Positions 23,701 to 36,500 of a DNA stretch of 64,000 nt are shown here, piece after piece. Location of the stretch: the NCBI RefSeq assembly GCF_014356525.2, contig NC_052506.1, forward strand, positions 20,239,916-20,303,915, given 5' to 3'. The DNA is from Nilaparvata lugens (lineage: Eukaryota > Arthropoda > Insecta > Hemiptera > Delphacidae). The translations under genes were made by a program, and so were the position numbers. The notes under the pieces were generated by a model. That model was given only the letters and a program-made list of their open reading frames with translations, was not told the DNA's origin and searched no databases. Position 1 is the stretch's first letter, and every line of letters starts with the position of its first letter.

Positions 23701-26627
23701 AAGCTTTTATAAGATTGATAACGGGCAGTAGGTTTGATGATCATACATTTCCACTGTTCTGTCATCTTAGAATTTTGCCTGTTAGGTTCCTATATGTATT
23801 CAAGGTTTTGTCATTGTTCTTCAATATAAGTGGAAATAGAGGTGTGACAATTGATTACTGTCAGCCTGTTACCGCACTTCGACAGACCAGGCGGACTGCG
23901 GCTTCCCAAGTCAGATGTCCTAAACCCAATTGCACTCTTTTTCGTAAAACGTTCATTTTCCTGGCACCTAGATTTTATAATGCTTTGCCGCTTGAGGTCA
24001 AGAATGCCATCGCTGCATGTAATTGTGGAAATAAGATTAAGAGATTAATTAAAATTTGGCTTTTGTCACTCACTCCCGAAGCTCTAGAGTTTTTGTTCAT
24101 AATTATTGTTTAATCCGTCTATTTTTCTTTCCATTCTGTTAACTTTGCATTCTGTTATCTTGCTTTTCTTTTATTTTCTCTCCTCTTTATTTTTTTTTGT
24201 ATTTTCCTGCTCTTCTTACCGTTTTTTTTTGCAACATAAATCAATAAATTAATCTTTTCACACAATTTGAATCTCTATTTTTAATGATTTTCTTTTGCTT
24301 TCTCTAATTAGCATCATCTCTTTAATAATTAAATACTAATATCCTATTTTGATTACAGCCCATAATGTTTTTTTTTATCTCTCTTTTTTCTTTTTTTTCA
24401 GTCCATTCTATTGCTTTAGTAAAATAGTGTGTTAGACTCCCTCCAGCGGTCCGTAAGTTGCATCTTACGTGCTGGATTGTATTTTTCTCAATAAGTAATA
24501 TTAAATTTGGTTTGATTCGTTACTATGCAGTTATGTATATTATAAACTTGTTTATTTGTTTTTTTTTATATGCATGTATTTTACATTTTCTTGTATTGAG
24601 CTTATTGAGAATAATAAAACTTAAACTTAAACTTATAAATAAAATAATTATATTACCTTATATCGATCCTGACGAGGACAAAGTTTGCCAGAAGGCAATG
24701 GATAACGACAACTTCTTAAAATGGGCTCGAATTCGCCTACATATTCTATCACTCTGGTCCTCAGCATCGATGATCCTTCAGGCACTGTCAATTCCAGATT
24801 ATCATCAGACACAGATGACCAGAACCTGTGTCCATCTAACGCCACCCTAAGCAAATTATCCAATCATTTATTCAACTTATATATTCTGCTGCTTATATCT
24901 CAAGTTAAAAGAGAGTTATTAAGAGAGTTGAAAGTTTATTAAAAAAGTTATTAAAAGAGACTGATAATGCTAGAGAAACAAAAACTATTCTCAAAATTTC
25001 AATGAATTATTTCCAATTAAAGTAGTTTAATTTCAAAGTTCTCGTTATGCTGTTGTTATTTTCAAGAATAATTGTTCATGTGAACTTCAATCCCGCTAAT
25101 TAAATGAGAGTAACTAACACAATTTTATAATCAGTACTACGACACAGAAAGTGTTAAGGGAGTTCCTCAATAACCTATTGAGCGAGTTCCTGCTCAATTT
25201 CAATTTGTTCGGCTGAATTTCAATTTGTCGTGCCTATAAAATTAGACGAAAATAACATAGACGGTTCTGTATAATTATGTTTTTAAAGGAAAGTTTAAGG
25301 AGGTTCAGTTCTTGCTTTTAAAGAGCAATATGTTGACAATAAATTATATTAATGATTTTAGATAGTAAACATAAATAACGAAAATATGAAACACTGAACA
25401 ATTTTAAAAATGTGGTGTGGCGCACTCACACAACTTTCCTTGCCGTTATGAAAATTGATCACCTGACGCCAGTGTTCTCGCGCATCTCAAGTCTACTTAT
25501 AAACAAAGATCTTAGCCAGCTGGTGACAGGACAATAACGCTGGAGACATACGAGGTCTGCTATCTTTTCATAGTGAATCATTTGATAGAATCAACAGTTG
25601 CCAACAGTTTGGAATTGGATAATCACATTTTCTCGAATTTCAAGCTTATTTTCAATTTTAGGTGAAAATGTTACTGAACATTAATTGTAGAGATTTTCAT
25701 GTTCAATCTTTTCCACTTGAATTTTTGACGTGACAACGTCTTATAAATTGGTTTGCCGGGTGACACTTCAAGAAACTGCGTTACGTTCCCACGTTATGCG
25801 CTCACAATGAGAGCGAGTGAGAGCGTTCGTTTCGGTTCACGGTCGTCTGGAAAGAGCACGAATAGGAGCAGTGGCGAGCAACGCAGCAGCAATCCGAAGG
25901 CATTCACCTGGAGAGAGAGTGAAACGGAGCAGTCAACCTGCGCAGGCGCCGCAAGCAATCTCCTGCGACTGCGCCTGCTTAGGTGAATAAGTGAATAGGT
26001 TATGTTGTAGTAATCACAATAATGCATAATCATGCATAAGTGAATAGGTTATGTTGTAGTAATCACAATGTTGTGGTTCAGTGCGAGATTCTTTGTATAA
26101 ATTAATGTTTTAAATATAATTCTTTGTATAAATAAATGTTTTAAATTGTTACTATTATTTCATCCTTCTTCCTACTATACGAATGAATATTCACATTAAA
26201 ATTATTTTACCACTCAAGTCGTTGTCACGTAAAACTTTCGCCCATATACCGACTTTACAGGCAACCATGCAATTTTTTGTTTAAATTGTATCTGAAGGCT
26301 GATAATTGAGAATCTAAAATCAAACTTTGCATAGATGGGGCGGAGCTCCTGAAATATTTACAGATATGGGACTTGTGACAGTTGATAGAGTTCATTAATG
26401 ACTATTTCAGGTATGAATTTAATCAAAATCGTTAGAGCCGTTTTCGAGAAAATCGCGAAAAACCCTGTTTTTGACAACATTTTCTCCATTCTAGCCGCCA
26501 TCTTGAATTGCATTCGATCGAAATTGTTCGTGTCGGATCCTTATATTGTAAGGACCTTAAGTTCCAAATTTCAAGTCATTCCGTTAATTGGGAGATGAGA
26601 TATCGTGTAAACAGACGCACATACACT

Positions 26628-26661
<34 letters not shown>

Positions 26662-29600
26662 ACACACACACACACCACACACACACACACACACACATAC
26701 ATACAAACCAATACCCAAAAACCACTTTTTTGGACTCAGGGGACCTTGAAACGTATAGAAATTTAGAAATTGGGGTACCTTCATTTTTTTCGGATAGCAA
26801 TACTTTCCTTACCTATGGTAATAGGGCAAGGAAAGTAAAAACAGGACAAAATGAATGTCATCCCCTATCAGTGGCGTAGCCAGAAAAAAATTTCGGGGGG
26901 AGATCATTACATTGGAGTAGAGAGCACTTAAACTTTGAGGGTGACACCGGGGGGTGTGGGGGTATGGAATAAATTAATTAAAATTCTGGGGGTAAAATAG
27001 TGATTCTGTAGAAGGCCTACTCATTATTATTCTGCTATAAACTTACATTGGGGGGGGGATAAAACTTTTTTTCAAGTATTAGGGGGATGTGTTCCTCCTG
27101 TCCACGGTAGAAACTAAGCCCGTTCATCATAACTGTGGAATTTCTGGGGGTAATCTAGGAGAAGTTGCTGGAGCTTTGTTTAAGGATATGCATGAAACTA
27201 TATATAATCAACTAGAGCAATATAAGCTACCTATATTGAATTTCTTTATAATAATCGATGGTAAAAAGTGATCTAACTTTCAAGTGCTATCTGTAGTTTC
27301 TCTATCCCTGCTATCTAGTCCCTATGCACTAGACCACTCGTCACTGTCTATAAGAAAATAGCTCATTAACGTTGCTATTGCAGTGCTATTCTCTCATCCC
27401 TGATCCCTGATCCAGCCACAAAAAATCAGGTTCCATTTCGGGGGGGGATACATCCCCATATCCTCCCTGTATACGCCACTGTCCCCTATTTATAATTTTT
27501 TATAGTCAAATACTATTTTTCATGACATGCCACAATCTACCAAGGGAAGTCTAATCATTAAGCCTAGTCAAAGGCTAAAAATAAACTTTCTACTTGTGAT
27601 ATTTTTTTTCGATTTGTATATCATCAAGCTATTGAAATGAAAAGGTTTTCTCAGGAAAACATTTTTTTCTGATCATTACTTTTTGAGATATGGGCGCCTA
27701 AAGTTTTAATTTTTGGGACAGAACATTTCAAATTCGGTAAGAGATAAATCCATGAGATTTAGAGGATAGATTCTGCATGGTATTGTTGATCTAGTAGAAC
27801 AAAAATTTTCTGAAAATATCAATTTTTAAGATAGTTATTCAATTTACTAAAAATAACTTTTAGTTGAGTTATTTTTGGTAAATTGAATAACTTTTTCAAA
27901 AATTGATATTTTCAGAATATTTTTGTTTTACTAGATTAACAATATCATGAAGAGTCCATCCTCTAAATCTCATGGATTTATTCTTACCGAATTTGAAATG
28001 TTCTGTCACAAAAATTAAAACTTCAGGCGCTCATATCTCAAAAAGTAATGATCGGAAAAAACTGAGAAAACTGTTTAATTCTGATAGTTTGATGATATAC
28101 AAATCGAAAAACTTTGAAAAATATCAACAGTAGAAAGTTTATTTTTAGCCTTTGTACAGCCTTAATCACTATTATTGGCTATTGGGCATTATGTTGTTTC
28201 TAGAAAACCCATGAAAACTTACGGAAGGATGGTTGGTGCTTTGAGTTCTGTATCTTCCCAATGATACAAATCAATATCAAACGGCAATTTCGGAGCTTTC
28301 TCAAGGAGTTTACGTTTTCTTTCATTGATCTCTTGATTGGTTTCCTTTGAAGTGGACGGAACAGCGTCGTCACATACAGATGATGAACTCTTATCTTCAG
28401 TATTTGTTTCAGTTTTTGACTGTTTTCCACCTTGTCTGGAACTAAGTTCATCCTTCTTCTGTTGTGAAGCAAGTAATGCTTGTACAGTTGTAGGATCCTG
28501 GAATAGAAACTACATATTTTCAAAAAGAAGACTTGACATCCCATTTTATCTATCATATTCAACATTACATAAAACTGAATGAATATGGAACATTGCTAAG
28601 AATTATAATTACATTCAAGATTAATTTCTGATCAACATTTTCAAACATCCTAATAATGTTTCCAACAGTAAATAAGAGGTTGATATTCTTCATCTATTCT
28701 TGTTTCAACATTAAAATAGCTGAAGAAAGCTTCTCATTTTTCTTGATTTATTGTATATTACTTGATTTATTGTATATTAGATTGACTAACCTACATGTCA
28801 AATTGTGATATACTGCTTGGGCTAATACATTTATTCTACTGTAATGGCTGAATCACGAATTAAAAAAATAAATGAATAGAAATGAGAAGCCATAGGGAGA
28901 GATTGTAGGCGAGTGGTTTAGAACGCTTGCTTTATTTTATAAAGCAGAGGCCCCGGGTTTGATTCCCGGACGGCCAAGATATTCTTCTAGGGCTACTCGA
29001 GTTTTTCGAATACACATAAAAAGCTGTCGCTCCCAGCTGCCTAAGTACTGTCGTTATGTGATGTCAGAGGCCCTGAAATTGAACAGGTGCTACCAGAAAA
29101 CTGTAATACCAGTCCTGAGCCAGCCAGATCACTCGATATTCATTTAAATTCAAAATTGAAGCAGCATGATACCAATAAATCTGTGGCGAATCACCTGTAT
29201 TTAACAACCTGTTTTCAACGTGCATAAGTTTGTTTATTAATTGTATCAGTTTATTATATATTTTTCAGTTCAATTTTGTCATCCCAACATTAAAACATCT
29301 AATCATTCATCCAGTTTTATTTAATCAATTTCATCATAGGAAATCGACAAACCAAATTTCCTATAAATTTGATCTGAACAGCTACATTTTAATATTGCTA
29401 CTAAAAATAACCTTTTTTCAACATCCAATTTCCGAAGTAAGGCGTCAGTTTAAACTAATCAGATAAATTTCAAACTCACTCTAGAAAAGATACATAGATA
29501 ATAATGGAGAGATATGATTCATAATATAATATCATGAAGAACAAGCCTCACCTCAGATTTCTCTTCCTTCGAAACTATACTCCAATTACTAACAATTTCA

Positions 29601-30442
29601 CTTTTCTTCATGGGGCTATCAGTTTTCTTACATTTCTTTTCCTTCTTTATTCTCAGTTCATCATCTTCAACCACCTCTTCCAGTTCCGAATCCGTAGAGA
29701 CACAGTCATCATCTGATTCTCGCACAATATTCAGCCGTCTGTATCGTTCAATAGCTTTTTCCAAATTATTTTTATAATCAACTAACTTCTTTAGAAAAGC
29801 TGGACTTCCTGAAAAAAAGATCAAGTCTGAATTGTGAATATGCTATATCTTATATGAACTCAATAATTATGCAACTACAAGATTAAAAATGAACATTTAA
29901 GCTATTCCAAATAAAATTCAAAATTATTTCCAAGAATATAGTTTTAAACATTTTGACTCTCCAATAGACCTATTTTGGGGTCATTATACTCCGTTCAAAT
30001 AAACTTTTGACTTGAGATGGACATGCGCAGCAGAGAAGGCATACAGTGTCAGGGATACAACGGCGGCTATGTTGCCGTTGTGTACCGGCCAGTGTTCTCT
30101 AATTTCCAATGAATATTCAAGCGTTCATGTTAAACTTAGGAAGTTTCCTCTCTGCAATCACAGACTCGACTGACTCTATTCGACAAATTGACAACTACGC
30201 TTCCACCTATGACTCAATCCATCACTGTAATTGGCTGATCTCCCTCCATTTCTCTGCGCCGCAAATTCCTCCAAGCCTGAAGAAGATTTGCACGGAGTAT
30301 AGTGATTGATATAGTTATAATAGAAATACTACATTGAAGAACGATAAAATAGTTTAGGTATTTCTAATATATTGTACTGCAATTCAATCACCATTCTCAG
30401 AGGAACTAGTGATTCGATTTTCGAGTAATAATAATAATAATA

Positions 30443-30503
<61 letters not shown>

Positions 30504-33500
30504 CATCATCATCATCATCATCATCATGATCATCATCATCATCATCATTGAGATTGCTTGGAAACAGCAATATTATGTTGAAGTCATCATAATGACTATC
30601 TATACTGATACTAGATCAGGATTTTCGGAAAATCACACGAGTGATTTTCGAATAAAAAGCATTCACAATTTGAATCTAGTAGTCCAGAAATCTTCAGTTT
30701 CCATAATTTACCTATTGTTCTCTTCTTTGTTTAACCTTCCCACTGGTTTTAATGATTGAAGAATTATGAACCCATTATAAACGGAGGCTGATGAAGCTCC
30801 TTCTTGGGAGTAAAATTTCTCATCAAACGTTTTTTTTTATTTACGAAAAACAGTGTCTACAATGGTTACAGAGGTCTACAAATTTCATACAACAAAGGTT
30901 AATAGGCTAACAATTATATTGGAATTTGCAAGATAGTTGAAAATACATTGAGAATATAAGTGAATACTGTACCCTCAGGTTAACGTCAAGCGCTTAGCTC
31001 TAGGGACAAACTAATTCCGCTCGATCGCTCCAGCTGTACTATTCACTTGCTGCCCGAGCATAGCAGGCGTAAAACCGTGCTTTAAAGGTACACATACCAG
31101 CGGCTATTATTGTGTCTATAAAAGAAGTGTAAGCATCAACTTTATTCATCAAGAAAAGTTGCTATGAATTTGAAGTCTATAGGACGAACATTGAATGTGA
31201 AAAAGGAGTTTAAAATGCATAAAAATTTAATTTTTTTCAAATTTTCAAAAACAAAGTTGACGTAATTTCTGCTATATTGCAGAGGAGACTTGCATATTCT
31301 TCTCAAATTTTTCTGACCAGTAGGTTTTGTAGGGTATGTGTACCATCTGCCTCAAAAAAGTTACTTTTTAAGCCCTATTGTTAGCTAACAGAAGCTGATA
31401 AAAATATTTCAATTGCATAAATTATGTCCTAAGGACCTGTCCAATAGGTTAGAAGAAGGAAAAAAATATTGAATGCACAATCTTAAGCTGAATTTCCATG
31501 AATATTGTTTGGAAGCAATCACTCTCATGTGTACATAAATTTGAAAAATGATCAAGAAGGTAAAAATCTGCAATACAAAAATACAATACCTTCAACTTTG
31601 GAGACAATCTGCATCCAAGCTTTAATTTTGGGTAGATAGTTATTCATTATCAACTTATTGGCGTCTTTAACGTTTTCAAGAATTACAGAGTTTTCTGGAG
31701 TTTCCTTAATCGAATCTATAACAGGAAACAGTTTTCATTGTAATTGATAGTAGACTTAAACATTATAATATTGATTCAATTCAATTTATTTTTTCCTTCT
31801 GAATACAATTCAAAGCAGTTACATAGAATCTTGAGCAATAAAGTTTATACAATTCAAGAAACGATATAATATACTTACTAAAAACAAACAACAAAATATA
31901 GAACTATACTAAACAATAAAACTCTTGAGCTATCACAATTTTATTCTTGTATAAAATTCTTGTATCAGATAGGAAAGAGCTTACATAGGCAACAAAGGCA
32001 TGTGCGTAAGCTCGAGTTATCATAACAATATGTGTTAGGCCTATATCTATAATTATAAAGAGAGATCTCAATTTTTATTAGAGATCTAAACTACATTAAA
32101 ATAATTTTCAAATAAAATTCAAGTCAGGAAAAGCAGAACAGACAAGCATGGCAGAACAGAAAAAAAATCTCTCTGAAGGCGCCCAAATTGAATCAAACAC
32201 GCGCACCCCCAGTAACAATGAGTGAGACGGCATTATCCTCACTAATATCAAACAGCCAGTTCTTCAAGTGCCACTTGAACGCAGAGTTAGAAACTACATC
32301 CAACAATCTATTCTGGTTGGAACGGAGAAGGAAATTTCGGAATAAAATATGAGAAATGTAAAAGCAATTTGTAATTGAAAAGGATCTTGTTTGTTGTATT
32401 GTGTTTATACCTACTGCTGATGCATATCTTGTATTATATGAATGTTCTGTAGGAGTAAAAATTGAATGGGAATTATTATGGATGTAGATCAACAATAATT
32501 GATAGTAGACTATAGATTTTAATTTGGACTACATACAAACAATGAAGGGATCCATTTATTTATCAGATTGATTCAATTGTTATGGTAAGTATGTAGCCTC
32601 TAGTATAATTAATCTGAAACGATCCCTTGAAACCTTTCAGAGAAATTAGTTTTCTATAACAAGCTTCTATAAGAATCATTCAGCAAAAACAACCCAGATA
32701 ACAGACATGTGATATGGGCTGACTTTATTATGAATAGCTTTTGTAGTTTGAAGATGGTTCATCACGACTGATGGTCTTTCCAAGATCTCTCAACAATAGT
32801 TTTTTTACTGGCACTTTGGAGTGTAGTAAACATGATACTTTTGGTTTCAAAGTGTGTCTCTTCTTTGTCAAATACTGCTATTCATTAACATTTAATACAA
32901 AATTCCAAATCGGTCTATACTTGTATCATGTTGGATTCCCACACTCCATGGTACCTAGGATATAATGTATTCTAGGTATATTGCCACACACCAGTGACAG
33001 TGAAAGTAACCGGTATCGTGAAAATATTACTCCCATAAGTTCAAATGGGAATATTCATACTTGATAGGCCGTGCTGAGTGGGAAGAGTCTAATCACAACT
33101 CATGGAGATTACGGGCCAGCCAGTTGCCAGTTTCCGAGCTGGGGATTTAGCTAAGTTCTAGACTTTGAACAGCTGGAGCCAGAAAATTGGCTTTCCAAAA
33201 CGGGGCATAGTCATTGTCCACGTTTAAATTAAATTTCGAAAAACTAGAAAACTGAACACAAAATAAAATAAAAAGAAAATAATATAAAGTATCAGCTATT
33301 TTGAGTTAATTAGGAATGTTTCTTTTAGTTGAGGAAAAACGTTTCCAATATTATAGAAATGAGAAAATAGATTATCATAAAAACTGCGACTAGTCCCCTT
33401 TTTGGAAAGTCAATTTTCTGACTCCAGCTGTTTAAAGTCTAGGACTTAATTGAATCCCAAGCTCGGAAACCGGCCCTATATTTTTTACTTTCCTTGCCCT

Positions 33501-36500
33501 ATTACCATAGGTAAGGAAAGTATTGCTTTCCAAAAAAAATTAAGGTACCCCAATTTCTAAACGTTTCAAGGTCCCCTGAGTCCAAAAAAGTGGGTTTTCC
33601 GTATTGGTGTGCGTGCGCGCGCGCGCGTATGTGCGTCTGTGTACACGGTATCTCATCTCCCAATTAACGGAATGACTTGAAATTTGGAACTTAAGGTCCT
33701 TACAATCTAAGGATCTGACACGAACAATTTCGATCCAATGCAATCCAAGATGGCGGCTAAAATGTTGTCAAAAACAGGGTTTTTCGCGATTTTCTCGAAA
33801 ACGGCTCTAACGATTTTGATCAAATTTATACCTAAAATAGTTATTGATAAGCTATATCAACTGCCACAAGTCCCATATCTGTAACAATTTCAGGAGCTCC
33901 GCCCCATCTATGCAAAGTTTGATTTTAGATTTCCAATTATCAGGTCTCAGATATAATTTAAACGAAAAATTTCGAGTGGAAAAGATTGAACATGGAAATC
34001 TCTTCAATTAATGTCCAGTAACATTTTCACCTAAAATTGGAAATAAGCTTGAAATTTGAGAAAATGTGATTATTCAAATGCAAACTGTTGGCAACTGTTG
34101 ATTCTATTAAATCACAAGCCGCTCGCTTCGCTCGCCATATCCGTCTAGCCAGGGGGCTCCGCCCCCTGGACCCCCGACTGGATCGTCCAAGAATGAGATC
34201 AGCAGGCTCGCTTCGCTCGCCTGCATTTTCCATTTGGGCATTTTTATCATAATGTTAGGACAATCCAGTCGGGGGTCCAGACTAAACGGCTGGCTAAACG
34301 GATATGGCGAGCGAAGCGAGCCTCACTGCTAGTAATATAACATTCCCAGGATTGAAGTAGCAGTGCCCAATCAATTTTTCCGCGATAAATGCATTTAAAT
34401 CTTCAACTTGGTGCCAACCTAACAAAGTCAACTCAACTTAATGCCAGCCTGACAAAATTATTAATTTAGTTGCCAGTTAACAACTGTTTCGAAGAGGTAC
34501 TCTATCTAGATTATAGTTCTATAGTAACATATGATATGGAAATTTCAATTATAATTGAGAGATTGGGGGAAGAAGAATATACATGCTAAAAGACGAACTT
34601 AAAACCCTTAAAAACAACCCTTAGAGTTAAAATATTGCCAAAAGATTTCTTAGTGCGCCTCTAAAGGGCCAACTTAACATACCTACCAAATTTTAACGTT
34701 TTTGGTCCGGTAGATTTTTAGTTATGCGAGTGAGTGAGTGAGTGCCATTTTGCTTTTATATATATAGATTCCCTATGGAGAGATAGCAGACATCGTGTGT
34801 ATCCTGTCACCAGCTGGCTCAGATCTTTGAATAGTAGACTTGAGATGCGCGGGAACACTAGCGTCAGGTGATCAATTTCATAACGGCAAGGAAAGTTGTG
34901 TGAGTGCGCCACACCAGATTTTCATAGTACAGGTCACATTCCCTATTACTGATGTGTGGGAATCCAATTTTATCTAGTCAATCATAATACATGAAAAGGA
35001 ACTATGCTATCAAAATTTAAAATAATTTTAAAAAAGTCGATCCATTTATTTTATCGAACTTACTTGGCACAATATCGACTTCTATGGTGTGCTTATTGGT
35101 TAGGGCCCCAATTTCTCTCATGGTTGGATTGAAGTCCTCCTCAGGCTCATCATCATCAGAGCTGCTACAGCTGTTCAACCCGGTTGTATTGTCACTCTTC
35201 TTTGTATCGAAAAAGGATCCTGTCATGTCAGATTCATTTTCAGCCTGCTCTTCCGAGATGTAGAAGTCTTCCGGCCTTGGCAACAGGAGTGCCAAGCCGT
35301 TTTCAAATGCTTTAACGGTGCTGATGATTTCCGGGAGCAGGTCTACAGGAAAAAATATAAAACATGGAATTATTAGAAATCAAAACTAAACCAGAAAGTA
35401 TAAACAAAATTGGAACACATTAACACTTCAAATTTCACAGTAATTATGATGGATGAAATCTATATATTGGAAATGTAAAGCTGCGTTTACACCAAAGTTA
35501 TTAACAAAATGTTGATAACTTGATCCTTATAGATTGAACATAACTTATCATACACATGATGATCAAATGAGTTTGTCAAGTTCCGTTCAATCTAATAGAA
35601 TCTTTAAGGATTAGTTATTAACATTTTGTTAATAACTTTGGTGTAAACGCGGCTTTAGATTGCTAGTGGATTAATTAATCTAAAATATTAACTAATCTAA
35701 AAATTAATTAATCTCTTTGAGAGTTATAGATTTTATTCTCGATCTGGGCTAATATTTTTGTGTAGTATCGTAGCATTAAACATTAATTTCACAAATTTAT
35801 TATTTATTTTATTATTTATTATTTATTTTATTCGCAACTGCTGACTTTTACAGGATGTTTAATAGCGATGAACGTGTTATCGGACAATCCATTATTATAG
35901 CCTATACAATTTATAAAAAAGAACAACATCTTTGCTACAAGGAATGAACAGAAATTTAGAAATCAACGTGACTCTGTGAATAAAGAATTTTGATTATACA
36001 TTTTAAAAAGTTATGGATGATCGTGAGGCATGACAGCTTCACTAAATGACAGTTACGAGGCTCAAAATCACTTATTGGTGGTTTGGAGCTCCCAAAAACC
36101 TGTTCATAATAATCTCTTCTATTACCCATTTAGGGATACTCAAGCTCATGTGAGAATTCACCCTTCTCATGAAATTTGGAAATTCAATTTTTATGAGTGA
36201 ACTCACCATTAAATTCATTATTGACTCTGTCAAAGCGCTGTTCATTAACTGACTGTGTTCTTCTTTCATTTTCAGCTCTCCTTTCTCTTTCTTCAGCTGA
36301 CAAAACTTGAAGTGATTTGAAATCCACCTGCAATTGAATTTATTTATAGAAAGAAGCAAGAATAAGCACTTGTTCATTTATTCTATGCAACGTAAATTGA
36401 ATGGATATTGCGGTTTCTAGAATGAGAGGACTGATTTTGAGAGAAAAGTATTAAATGAATAAATTAGCATTGAAAAGAGAGAAATGATTGCTTTCTTTGA

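Larger units (their letters stand above)
25413..26841 (+). mobile_element. Repeat with TGGTGTGGCGCACTCACACA / GGCAAGGAAAGTAAAAA ends, copy A
   Basis: The left edge TGGTGTGGCGCACTCACACA leads into ACTTTCCTTGCCGTTATGAA. The right edge ends TATGGTAATAGGGCAAGG then AAAGTAAAAA. The inverted copy B is at 33482-34916. Copy A is interrupted by a foreign segment at about 25730-26270. It has no ORF and the class is not determined; TTTCCTTGCC against GGCAAGGAAA near both ends suggests a DNA element. Confidence 0.72.

Noticed and set aside
28900..28976. A functional tRNA gene
   Set aside because: Box A and box B are recognisable, but the acceptor stem halves do not pair and the anticodon stem is abnormal. 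It fits a SINE head.
30409..30759. Poly-Asn/poly-Ile protein
   Set aside because: It is translation of a trinucleotide microsatellite in a UVSSA intron.
36072..36377. Minus-strand ORF of 101 codons
   Set aside because: It overlaps UVSSA exon 4 in the wrong frame. The exon reads in another frame (VDFKSLQVLSAEERERRAEN) between proper splice sites.
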